Shown: positions 9,094 to 17,425 of the stretch, one piece after another
Position numbering within the stretch: position 1 is the stretch's first letter
Layout: each line of letters opens with the position of its first letter
Origin: Chitinophagaceae bacterium
Lineage (GTDB): Bacteria > Bacteroidota > Bacteroidia > Chitinophagales > Chitinophagaceae
NCBI GenBank assembly: GCA_016719015.1
Contig: JADKAZ010000001.1
Location: 434,001-498,000, forward strand
Reading direction: 5' to 3'
DNA: 64,000 nt
Notes under the pieces: model-generated
What the model was told of the DNA's origin: nothing
The model's database searches: none
What the model saw: the letters and a program-made list of their open reading frames with translations, nothing else
Position numbers and translations under genes: made by a program

Positions 9094-10932
9094 ATGTGTG
9101 GAATCGTAGGATATACCGGGCCCAGAGAAGCTTATCCCATTATTATCAAAGGCCTTAAAAGATTAGAGTACCGTGGGTATGACAGTACGGGTGTGGCTCT
9201 CCAAAATAGTAGCGGTCTGAAAGTCTATAAGAAAAAAGGCAAAGTGGCCGAGTTAGAAGACTATATCGTTGGCAAAGACCTTCACTCAAATATCGGTATT
9301 GGACATACAAGATGGGCTACTCACGGTGAGCCGAGTGACCGTAATGCACACCCACATCAATCCTCCAGTGGCAAACTGGCGATGATTCATAACGGTATCA
9401 TTGAAAATTATTCCCAGTTGAAAAAAGAGCTGACGAATAAAGGTTACAATTTCACCAGTGATACAGATACAGAAGTACTGCTGAATTTTATTGAAGAGAT
9501 AAAAAAGAATAATCAGTGTGACCTTGAAGAGGCCGTAAGGATAGCCTTGAAAAGAGTTACCGGGGCTTATGTTATTCTTTTATTAGATGAAGATAATCCT
9601 GATACGATTATTGCCGCCAGGAAGGGAAGTCCCTTGGTCATTGGCATTGGCAAGGGAGAACATTTTCTTGGCTCCGATGCATCTCCGATGCTGGAATACA
9701 CCAAAGAAGTGGTTTATATAAATGATTATGAACTGGCGATTGTAAAGCCAGATGAACTGATTTTAAAAAACCTGGGTAACGAAAAAATAACTCCTTACGT
9801 TCAAAAATTAGATATAGAGCTGGCTGCCATAGAGAAAGGCGGTTACGAACATTTCATGTTGAAAGAAATCTTTGAACAACCACAAACCATTTATGATTGT
9901 CTGCGGGGAAGATTGGATGCGGCTGAAGGTACTATTACCATGAGTGGTATTCAACAATACGCCGAGCAAATTGTAAGTGCCAGCCGGATTGTTATGATTG
10001 CATGCGGAACCAGCTGGCATGCAGGCCTGGTAGCAGAATATATATTTGAAGAACTTTGCCGCATCAATGTGGAAGTGGAATATGCATCAGAGTTCCGGTA
10101 CAGAAATCCTGTAATCAACAAAGGTGATGTTATCATTGCTATTTCACAAAGTGGTGAAACGGCTGATACATTAGTAGCCATTGAAAAAGCAAAAGAACAG
10201 GGAGCTATCATATTAGGTGTAGTCAACGTAGTTGGTTCTTCCATTGCCAGGATTAGCCATGCCGGTGCTTATACACATGCAGGACCGGAAATTGGTGTAG
10301 CATCTACTAAGGCATTCACAGCACAACTGGCCGTACTTACCATGATTGCACTGAAGATTGGGTATATAAAAGGAACGATATCAGAAGAACGATACCAGAA
10401 CTTGTTAAATGAACTTCAGGAAATACCTGAGAAAGCAGCCTGGACATTAAAGCACAGTGATAGTATCAAAGCTCTCGCTGAAAAATATAAAGATGCCAGA
10501 GATTTTCTTTATCTCGGCCGTGGTTATAATTTTCCTGTGGCACTGGAAGGGGCTTTAAAATTAAAAGAAATCTCCTATATACATGCCGAAGGCTATCCTG
10601 CTGCAGAAATGAAACACGGCCCAATTGCACTGGTAGATGAGGAATTACCTGTTGTATTCGTAGCTACGAAAGATACGTATCATGAAAAAGTGGTAAGCAA
10701 TATGCAGGAAATTAAAGCCAGGAAAGGAAAAGTGATTTCTGTTATCACTGAAGGAGATGAAGTTTCCAGGGAACTCTCGAATGATGTAATGATAATACCG
10801 GAAGCCGATGAAATTCTGGCCCCGATGTTAAGTGTGATTCCCTTACAGTTACTTGCTTATTATATTGGTGTAGCCAAAGGATGTGATGTTGATAAACCGA
10901 GGAACCTCGCAAAATCCGTCACAGTAGAATAA
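9094..10932 (+). CDS. glmS: Glutamine-fructose-6-phosphate aminotransferase (isomerizing)
   Basis: GlmS makes glucosamine 6-phosphate from fructose 6-phosphate and glutamine, the first step towards UDP-GlcNAc for peptidoglycan and LPS. The 612-residue enzyme has the N-terminal Ntn glutaminase domain starting MCGIVGYTG with nucleophile Cys2. Further glutaminase motifs are TRWATHGEP and HNGIIENY. Two SIS isomerase domains follow (MIACGTSWHAG and AISQSGETADT; then LGRGYNFPVALEGALKLKE). The protein ends with the conserved DKPRNLAKSVTVE. Length is normal. The DUF4954 gene begins 6 nt after its stop, so the two form an operon. Confidence 0.97.
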   Translation: MCGIVGYTGPREAYPIIIKGLKRLEYRGYDSTGVALQNSSGLKVYKKKGKVAELEDYIVGKDLHSNIGIGHTRWATHGEPSDRNAHPHQSSSGKLAMIHNGIIENYSQLKKELTNKGYNFTSDTDTEVLLNFIEEIKKNNQCDLEEAVRIALKRVTGAYVILLLDEDNPDTIIAARKGSPLVIGIGKGEHFLGSDASPMLEYTKEVVYINDYELAIVKPDELILKNLGNEKITPYVQKLDIELAAIEKGGYEHFMLKEIFEQPQTIYDCLRGRLDAAEGTITMSGIQQYAEQIVSASRIVMIACGTSWHAGLVAEYIFEELCRINVEVEYASEFRYRNPVINKGDVIIAISQSGETADTLVAIEKAKEQGAIILGVVNVVGSSIARISHAGAYTHAGPEIGVASTKAFTAQLAVLTMIALKIGYIKGTISEERYQNLLNELQEIPEKAAWTLKHSDSIKALAEKYKDARDFLYLGRGYNFPVALEGALKLKEISYIHAEGYPAAEMKHGPIALVDEELPVVFVATKDTYHEKVVSNMQEIKARKGKVISVITEGDEVSRELSNDVMIIPEADEILAPMLSVIPLQLLAYYIGVAKGCDVDKPRNLAKSVTVE

Positions 10933-10938
10933 ATATCT

Positions 10939-13143
10939 ATGAACCATATCAGAAAAAAACCAATTGCTGCATTAGGATACGATTTTATTCCAAAAGAATT
11001 TATTCCAAAAGGCAAAAATGAATACTATCTGCGTAATATCCAGAACCGTAGTGGCATCAACCACAGGAAACTTGCACCTGCTGAAATAAAAATACTTGAA
11101 AGAAATGCGAATAGTTCTGACAACTGGAATAAAGTATTGGTCGCCGATGCTTTTAACCCTGAATTGGTAAAGAACTGTGCATTTTATGGCCTTGTCCGTA
11201 TAGGCAAGCTAGAGCCTTACTTCGTTGAATTTAATAATCTCCGCATGCCGGTCGGACTTTATAACAGCACCATCATCAGTTGTGATATTGGCGATAATGT
11301 GGTAATTGACAACGTCAACTTCCTAAGCCATTACATTACCGGTAATGAAATTATACTGGTAAATATAAACGAGCTGGCCACGACTGATCATTCAAAATTC
11401 GGGAATGGTGTTTTAAAAAAGGGTGAAAACGAGTCAGTCCGTGTCTGGATGGAAATCTGTAATGAAAACGGTGGTCGCAGCATTCTGCCATTCAATGGCA
11501 TGCTGGCCAGTGATGCCTGGCTTTGGGCAAAATACAGAGATGATGAGAGGCTCCTTGAAAAATTTAAACAATTCACCGATATAAGATTTGATACACAAAG
11601 GGGCTATTACGGTAAAATAGGTGACAGAACAGTTATTAAAAACTGTGGTATCATTAAAGATGTGTGGATTGGAAGTGATGCGTATATTAAAGGAGCAAAT
11701 AAGCTGAAAAATCTCACCATTAACTCCGGACCAGATGCACCTTCTCAGATTGGTGAAGGCTGTGAATTGGTGAACGGAATTATTGGATTGGGCTGCAGGA
11801 TTTTCTATGGTGTAAAAGCAGTTCGGTTTATAATGGGAGATAACTCACAATTAAAATATGGAGCAAGATTGATCAACTCCTATCTTGGCGACAACTCAAC
11901 TATCTCTTGTTGTGAAGTGTTGAATTCGCTGATATTTCCGGCACATGAACAACATCATAACAATTCATTTTTATGCGCTGCCACTGTATTTGGCCAAAGT
12001 AATATGGCAGCCGGAGCTACCATTGGTTCCAATCATAATTCAAGAGGTGCAGACGGAGAGATAATTGCAGGCCGGGGATTCTGGCCGGGGTTATGTGTTA
12101 GCCTTAAACACAATTCGAAGTTTGCCTCCTTTACATTGATTGCAAAGGGAGATTTTCCGGCAGAACTAAACATTCCAATCCCCTTTTCATTGGTGAGTAA
12201 TGATGTCAGTAAAGATAAACTGACAGTGATGCCGGGTTATTGGTTTATGTATAATATGTATGCTCTGGCCCGCAATGCAGCAAAATATACAGGCCGGGAT
12301 AAAAGAACTGATAAATCACAAGTAATTGAATATGACTTTCTGGCCCCTGATAGTATAAATGAAATAATTGAAGCACTCGGGTTGTTTAAAAAAACAACTG
12401 CTATTGCATGGGCTAAGAAAATGAAAATCTCAATTGCAGATAAAGACCTTTTACAAACAGGAGACGATCTGTTGGAAAAAGATCCGGCTACTGTGGCTAA
12501 ACTGGAAATACTTGCAACAGGATTTGAGAACACTACCCGTAAAGTACAATTAATTAAAGTTGGTGAGGCTTACAAATTATTTAAGGAGTTGGTTATTTAT
12601 TACGGCGTTTCTCAACTTATTCAGTTGATTGAAACAAAGAACATAGTTTCCTGGCAAAAATTATTAAAATCGTTGCCCCAAAAACCAGTTCGTAATACAT
12701 GGAAAAATATTGGGGGACAACTAATGCCATCAAGTGCCATCAATTCTTTAATCCGTAGCATCCATTCGGGCAAAATCGACAGCTGGGAAGATGTACATAC
12801 ATTTTACCATAAAAAAAGCAGTACCTACGCCAATGATAAATTCCAACATGCATTTGCCTCACTACTCGAAATATTAAAACTGACCCAAACCAAATTTACC
12901 AAAAAGCTTTTTATTCAACTTCTGCATCAGGCCGTTATTACTAAAGAGTGGATGACAAATAGTATTTATTCCTCAAGAGCTAAAGATTATCAGAGCCCTT
13001 TCAGGCAAATGGTATATGAAACCGAAAAGGAAATGGAAAAGGTAATGGGCAAACTGAAAGACAATAGTTTTATTCTGCAACAGGAACAAGAAATGATTGC
13101 TTTTAGAAAACAGGCTGAGGCGACGATCTCATTATTAGTCTAA
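10939..13143 (+). CDS. DUF4954 family protein (left-handed beta-helix-like)
   Basis: This 734-residue cytoplasmic protein has no signal peptide. The middle (about residues 90-430) is built of short strand-turn rungs rich in Gly, Asn and Ile, such as YNSTIISCDIGDNVVIDNV, IKNCGIIKDVWIGSDAYI and INSYLGDNSTISCCEVLNS. These resemble hexapeptide or left-handed beta-helix acyltransferases and nucleotidyltransferase tails. The C-terminal third is helical. It matches my memory of the DUF4954 family, known in Bacteroidota and spirochaetes. Its position 6 nt behind glmS suggests a role in amino-sugar or sugar-nucleotide metabolism, but this is inference; no catalytic residues can be named. Confidence 0.75.
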   Translation: MNHIRKKPIAALGYDFIPKEFIPKGKNEYYLRNIQNRSGINHRKLAPAEIKILERNANSSDNWNKVLVADAFNPELVKNCAFYGLVRIGKLEPYFVEFNNLRMPVGLYNSTIISCDIGDNVVIDNVNFLSHYITGNEIILVNINELATTDHSKFGNGVLKKGENESVRVWMEICNENGGRSILPFNGMLASDAWLWAKYRDDERLLEKFKQFTDIRFDTQRGYYGKIGDRTVIKNCGIIKDVWIGSDAYIKGANKLKNLTINSGPDAPSQIGEGCELVNGIIGLGCRIFYGVKAVRFIMGDNSQLKYGARLINSYLGDNSTISCCEVLNSLIFPAHEQHHNNSFLCAATVFGQSNMAAGATIGSNHNSRGADGEIIAGRGFWPGLCVSLKHNSKFASFTLIAKGDFPAELNIPIPFSLVSNDVSKDKLTVMPGYWFMYNMYALARNAAKYTGRDKRTDKSQVIEYDFLAPDSINEIIEALGLFKKTTAIAWAKKMKISIADKDLLQTGDDLLEKDPATVAKLEILATGFENTTRKVQLIKVGEAYKLFKELVIYYGVSQLIQLIETKNIVSWQKLLKSLPQKPVRNTWKNIGGQLMPSSAINSLIRSIHSGKIDSWEDVHTFYHKKSSTYANDKFQHAFASLLEILKLTQTKFTKKLFIQLLHQAVITKEWMTNSIYSSRAKDYQSPFRQMVYETEKEMEKVMGKLKDNSFILQQEQEMIAFRKQAEATISLLV

Positions 13144-13201
13144 TCCTTATTAGTGCATGCCTTTGAACGTATAAAATACAGGCAGGAAATTTCCATCTGC
13201 T

Positions 13202-14515
13202 TTATTTCTTTCTAAAGAATATGCGAATCGGAACTCCGGTCAGATCAAAGTTCTGCCTGAGCTGATTTTCAAGATAATTCTTGTAGGGTTGTTTAATATC
13301 GTCAGGGAAGTTACAGAAAAAGGCAAATGATGGTACGGCAGTTGGCAACTGGGTGATAAATTTTATTTTAATGGAATTACCTCTTACCACCGGCGGATTA
13401 TAAGACTGAATAGCTTTTAGCATGATGTCATTTAACTCTGAGGTGGGAATTTTTCGCTGACGGTTCTCGTACACATCTAATCCTATTTCAATGGCTTTAA
13501 AAATTCTGGTTTTTTCTTTTGCGGAAATAAACAAGATAGGAACATCACTAAATGGAGCAAACCTTTTTTTCAGCTCTTCCTCGTATTTCTTTGCCGTATT
13601 GGTTTCCTTATCTACCAGGTCCCACTTATTAACGAGTACCACTATTCCTTTACCTTTTTTGGCTGCCAGGCTGAAAATATTCAAATCCTGTGCTGCGATT
13701 CCTTTTTCAGCATCTAACAATATCAGGCAAACATCAGCCTCATCCATTGCTTTGATGGCACGGATGACAGAATAAAACTCAAGGTCTTCATGCACCTTCG
13801 ATTTACGGCGGATGCCTGCCGTGTCAATTAAAACAAACTCCTTTTGAAAAAGATTGTAATGGGTGTGAATCGTATCACGGGTAGTGCCGGCAATATCACT
13901 GACAATAGTTCTCTCCTCGCCTATCAGTGCATTCAACAATGAAGATTTACCGGTATTAGGTTGTCCGATGATAGCAAACTTGGGCAAGGCATCTATCTCT
14001 TTTGTTTCTTCTGAAGCATCTTCGGAAATAAGTTCTGCAACAGCATCTAATAATTCCCCGGTGCCACTGCCGCTGGCAGCGGCGATAAAAAAAATATGCT
14101 CAAACCCCATACTGTAAAACTCAGAAGCTTCCATCAGCCTTTCATTGGTATCAACCTTATTCACCGTAAGAAAAACAGGTTTGGTACAGCGTCGTAATAT
14201 TCCAGCCATGGAATCATCTAAATTAGTCAATCCTGTCGCTGCATCCACCATAAAAATAATAGCATTGGCTTCTTCCACTGCCACCAGTACCTGTTTGGCA
14301 ATTTCCTTTTCAAAAATATCTTCACTACCCGACACAAAACCACCTGTATCAATTACGTTATAGGTCTTTCCATTCCAGTCGGTAACTCCGTACTGGCGGT
14401 CACGGGTAACACCGCTCTCATCATCAACAATTGCTTTGCGTTGTTCAAGCAAGCGATTAAAGAGTGTACTCTTTCCAACATTCGGTCTTCCTACTATTGC
14501 TACTGTAAACGACAT
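13202..14515 (-). CDS. der: Ribosome-associated GTPase Der (EngA)
   Basis: Der is an essential GTPase in 50S subunit maturation. The 437-residue protein has two tandem GTPase domains: GRPNVGKSTLFN with NKVD (about 10-160) and GQPNTGKSSLLN with NKWD (about 180-350). Each has a DTxG switch II motif (IDTGGFV; LIDTAGIRRK). The C-terminal KH-like domain ends in GVPIRIFFRKK. Length is normal. It lies 10 nt downstream of era on the same strand, so the two ribosome-assembly GTPases are probably co-transcribed. Confidence 0.97.
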   Translation of the reverse strand: MSFTVAIVGRPNVGKSTLFNRLLEQRKAIVDDESGVTRDRQYGVTDWNGKTYNVIDTGGFVSGSEDIFEKEIAKQVLVAVEEANAIIFMVDAATGLTNLDDSMAGILRRCTKPVFLTVNKVDTNERLMEASEFYSMGFEHIFFIAAASGSGTGELLDAVAELISEDASEETKEIDALPKFAIIGQPNTGKSSLLNALIGEERTIVSDIAGTTRDTIHTHYNLFQKEFVLIDTAGIRRKSKVHEDLEFYSVIRAIKAMDEADVCLILLDAEKGIAAQDLNIFSLAAKKGKGIVVLVNKWDLVDKETNTAKKYEEELKKRFAPFSDVPILFISAKEKTRIFKAIEIGLDVYENRQRKIPTSELNDIMLKAIQSYNPPVVRGNSIKIKFITQLPTAVPSFAFFCNFPDDIKQPYKNYLENQLRQNFDLTGVPIRIFFRKK

Positions 14516-14525
14516 AAATTTTTAA

Positions 14526-15392
14526 TTAATAACCGTATTCCCTCAACTGCATTTCATTTTCTCTCCACTTCGGTTTCACTTTTACAAATAATTCTAAAAA
14601 TACTTTTTGCTGAATAAATGCTTCGATATCCTTCCGGGCTTCGGTCCCAATTCTTTTTATCATACTGCCCTTATCACCAATCAATATAGCTTTTTGTGTT
14701 TCCCGGTGAACAATGATATCTGCAACAATTTTCACCAGTGTTGTTTTCTCCTGGTATTCTCTCACCAGTACGGCAGTATGATAAGGTATTTCGTCCTGGG
14801 CCAGTTCATAAATTTTCTCCCGTATCAATTCACTTACAAAAAACCTGGTATTCAAATCACTGATATCATCTCCCTCATAAAAAGGTTCTCCTTCCGGTAA
14901 AAATTCCAGAAAACCGTTTATCAATTTCTTTTTATTGATGCCCGATAAAGCAGAGATAGTAATAACTTTTTTACAATAAGGCTTTGAGGAAAAATAATCA
15001 ACCGCTTCTTTAATTGTGGATTCACTAACAAGGTCAATTTTATTAAGTACCACAACCGCAGGCACCTTTAAACGTAGAGCTGTAAATATAGCATCACACT
15101 CTTCCCATTTTTCTTTTACATCCACCAACAGCATAGCTACATCAGCATCTTCTAATGCACCTTTTACAGCCTGCATCATTTTTTCATGCAGTTTGTACTT
15201 TGGCTCAATGATACCGGGTGTATCTGAAAAAATAACCTGGTATTCCTTCTCAGTGATTATCCCTTTTATACGATGCCGGGTGGTTTGCACTTTGGGTGAT
15301 ACAATTGCCAACTTCTCTCCCATCAACGCATTGAGTAAAGTGCTTTTGCCTGCATTAGGCCGGCCGAATATATTTACAAAACCAGATTTCAT
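14526..15392 (-). CDS. era: Ribosome-associated GTPase Era
   Basis: Era binds 16S rRNA and guides 30S assembly. In 288 residues it shows G1 GRPNAGKSTLLNAL, the Thr-containing switch I (TTRHRIKG), G3 DTPG, G4 NKID, and a C-terminal KH domain with GDKGSMIKRIGTEARKDI followed by VKPKWRENE. Length is normal. It is the first gene of a two-gene unit with der. The 148 nt upstream, towards the initiator tRNA terminator, hold short imperfect repeats (CTGCAAGCTTCA, CTGCTGTAAGCAGG) but no clear promoter box. Confidence 0.97.
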   Translation of the reverse strand: MKSGFVNIFGRPNAGKSTLLNALMGEKLAIVSPKVQTTRHRIKGIITEKEYQVIFSDTPGIIEPKYKLHEKMMQAVKGALEDADVAMLLVDVKEKWEECDAIFTALRLKVPAVVVLNKIDLVSESTIKEAVDYFSSKPYCKKVITISALSGINKKKLINGFLEFLPEGEPFYEGDDISDLNTRFFVSELIREKIYELAQDEIPYHTAVLVREYQEKTTLVKIVADIIVHRETQKAILIGDKGSMIKRIGTEARKDIEAFIQQKVFLELFVKVKPKWRENEMQLREYGY

Positions 15393-15502
15393 GATGTGAT
15401 CTTAAAGCTGCAAGCTTCAACTTCCTGCTGTAAGCAGGCTACAAGAATTGAATAGGTAATCAGTCCTCGTCAGTTGAAATGGCAACTGTTTCGGAAAATT
15501 TT

Positions 15503-15533
15503 AAAAGGCCATCCGCAGGGGCGGATAGCCTTT
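15503..15533 (-). terminator. Terminator behind the initiator tRNA
   Basis: The 13-bp stem AAAGGCTATCCGC/GCGGATGGCCTTT (one G-U pair) has a 4-nt loop. On the minus strand it is followed by T-rich DNA, 7 nt past the tRNA end. Confidence 0.75.
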
Positions 15534-15540
15534 CGTTTTG

Positions 15541-15612
<72 letters not shown>

Positions 15613-15615
15613 GTG

Positions 15616-15623
15616 CAAATGTA
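15616..15623 (-). promoter_or_regulatory. -7 box TACATTTG directly before tRNA-fMet
   Basis: On the minus strand TACATTTG is followed by three bases (CAC) and then C1 of the mature tRNA. Transcription would begin within a few bases of the mature 5' end, leaving little or no leader for RNase P. Confidence 0.55.
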
Positions 15624-15703
15624 GCCGTATAAGAGATACTTTCCAAAGAAAAAACGCCCCGTTTTAAACGAGACGTTTCCTGGCTATACTTATATATCTA
15701 TGT

Positions 15704-16411
15704 CTATCCTTTAGAAACACTACTGGAGCCACTACTCTTTAAATCTTTTATTACGCCATTTCCTTTGTATCGGACATCGCTGGCTCCGCTGGCATGGGCA
15801 GATAATTCTTTATTGACGGTGATTTTTATATCACTGGCCCCCGATGCCTTTGCATCACAGGTTTCAGTTACCAGATCAAACCCTTTAAAATCACTGGCAC
15901 CACTTGCTTCCACAGAAAGTTGTGTAGCCGTACCGGTGACCATCATATCAGATGCTCCACTCAGATCAACAGTAAGGTTACTTACATCGAGTTTTCCTTT
16001 CAAATCGCTGGCCCCTGATTGATTAACAGTAAGGCTTTCCGCCTTTAGTGTGCCGGCAATAAATACATCACAAGCACCACTGATTTTCAGCTGATCGATT
16101 TGCTTGAAAGAAATATAGGCTTTCAATTTTTTATTCCCACTACTCCAGGACTTACTATCATTATCATAGCCGATGTAAAGAATTCCATCTTTCACATTGA
16201 CAGTTATTTTTTCCCGGTGCTTTGTTTCGGCGGCACTTACTGCTACAGCTTCCTCACTACTCTGACTGAGATAAACATCAAAAGCATTGGATACATTGAT
16301 ACCATGATATCCTTTCGCTTGTCGCACTTCTGCATTTGGGTCATTTACCTGCTGGGCATACAAACCTGCACCAATTAATAACCCAACCAATAAAAATGAT
16401 AATTTTTTCAT
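15704..16411 (-). CDS. Head GIN domain (DUF2807) exported protein
   Basis: The 235-residue product has a signal peptide (MKKLSFLLVGLLIGAGLYAQ) and a DUF2807 beta-helical domain. The domain is marked by YHGINVSNAFDVYLSQ near the start and by rungs ending in SGASD. SGASD or SGACD occurs at least six times at roughly 20-22-residue spacing, which indicates a regular parallel beta-helix. Function is unknown; the location is periplasmic or outer membrane. The upstream neighbour (16430-17149) is a paralogue 18 nt away in the same direction, so they form a tandem duplication and an operon. Confidence 0.8.
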   Translation of the reverse strand: MKKLSFLLVGLLIGAGLYAQQVNDPNAEVRQAKGYHGINVSNAFDVYLSQSSEEAVAVSAAETKHREKITVNVKDGILYIGYDNDSKSWSSGNKKLKAYISFKQIDQLKISGACDVFIAGTLKAESLTVNQSGASDLKGKLDVSNLTVDLSGASDMMVTGTATQLSVEASGASDFKGFDLVTETCDAKASGASDIKITVNKELSAHASGASDVRYKGNGVIKDLKSSGSSSVSKG

Positions 16412-16429
16412 TACTTTTCTTTTGATTTG

Positions 16430-17149
16430 TTAGATTTTATTTACTGAACCTCCGGTGCTTCTTTTAATTTCTTTTACCGTTGGGCTTCCTTTATATTTCA
16501 CACTTCCTCCTGTACTTGCTTTGGCTTGTAATTCTTTTTCTGCACTTACAGAAACAATGGCTCCTGTACTTACCTTCACTTTGCAATTGGACGTAGCCAT
16601 ATCATCGCCTTTAAATTTACTCCCTGTATCTCCTTCAATGTCAAGTTTATCAGCTTTACCGGAAAGTGTAATTTTTGATCCGGTATTTTGATTTACTTTT
16701 AATGAAACTATATCTACTTCCCCGTCTACCAATGCTCCCGTATTTACTTCCATACTAATAGATGCAGATTTAAGCACCCCATTAATTTTTACTTTTGCTC
16801 CTGTAGTCACCTGCAGCAAATCAAGAGCTTTGTAGGAAACATAAGCTTTCAAATCCTTATTTTCTTTCGTTTTATTAATGGAACCTGTTTTAGTCTCATA
16901 ATAAATTTTAAGAATTCCATTCTCCACCCTGGTAACAATTTTGTCCCGAAATTCAGTGGTTGCTGCACTTACAGCAACTTCTTCGGCATTTCCTGCTGTC
17001 AATCTAAGTTCAATACCGGTGGCCACGTCAATACCATGATAACCGGAAACAGCTCTTTTTTCGGCATTAATGTCATTAATAATTGTTTGGGCCAATAAAG
17101 CTGTGCCGGTAAAGGCAATCAATAAAAAAGATAATACAAGCTTCTTCAT
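16430..17149 (-). CDS. Head GIN domain (DUF2807) exported protein, paralogue
   Basis: This 239-residue paralogue of the next gene downstream has a signal peptide (MKKLVLSFLLIAFTGTALLAQ) and the same start of the domain (SGYHGIDVATGIELRLT). In this copy the turns carry TGA, TGS or TGG (VNTGALVDG, QNTGSKITL, DTGSKFKG, STGAIVS, STGGSVKYKG) where the sister protein has SGASD. This suggests that a single turn type has been made uniform inside each copy. Function unknown. It is first in a two-gene unit. Confidence 0.8.
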   Translation of the reverse strand: MKKLVLSFLLIAFTGTALLAQTIINDINAEKRAVSGYHGIDVATGIELRLTAGNAEEVAVSAATTEFRDKIVTRVENGILKIYYETKTGSINKTKENKDLKAYVSYKALDLLQVTTGAKVKINGVLKSASISMEVNTGALVDGEVDIVSLKVNQNTGSKITLSGKADKLDIEGDTGSKFKGDDMATSNCKVKVSTGAIVSVSAEKELQAKASTGGSVKYKGSPTVKEIKRSTGGSVNKI

Positions 17150-17219
17150 AAATGATGGTTTGAGTGTATTACGAAGAGTAGTGTAGAAAAGTTACAAGGG
17201 ATTGAAATTATTTTATACT

Positions 17220-17227
17220 TATTTTTG
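17220..17227 (+). promoter_or_regulatory. Candidate -7 box TATTTTTG for the riboswitch-TonB receptor transcript
   Basis: It matches TAnnTTTG about 45 nt before the TPP aptamer, the expected distance for the start of a riboswitch leader. Confidence 0.5.
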
Positions 17228-17271
17228 CTTGAGTTCTTAGCCTTTGATTATAAAGGCTTTAGTTTTCAGCG

Positions 17272-17362
17272 TTCCCGGGGTGTTTATCCTGCCGTAAGGC
17301 TTGATAATCTGAGATCATACCCGTAAACCTGGTCAGGGTAATGCCTGCGTAGGGAAGGATTT
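17272..17362 (+). promoter_or_regulatory. TPP riboswitch (THI element)
   Basis: The aptamer shows the conserved parts in order: CGGGGTG (17277-17283), CTGAGA (17309-17314), TACCCGT, ACCTGGTCAGGGTAATGCC and GCGTAGGGAA (17347-17356). It binds thiamin diphosphate and should repress the TonB receptor that starts 64 nt downstream. A TTCCC at 17387-17391 could pair with the conserved GGGAA and may be part of the expression platform; this pairing is inference. Confidence 0.93.
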
Positions 17363-17425
17363 CATCGGTTGACCTTTCTAACAGCATTCCCCTCTTATTT
17401 TTTAATCGTTTAATTTTTTTAAAAA

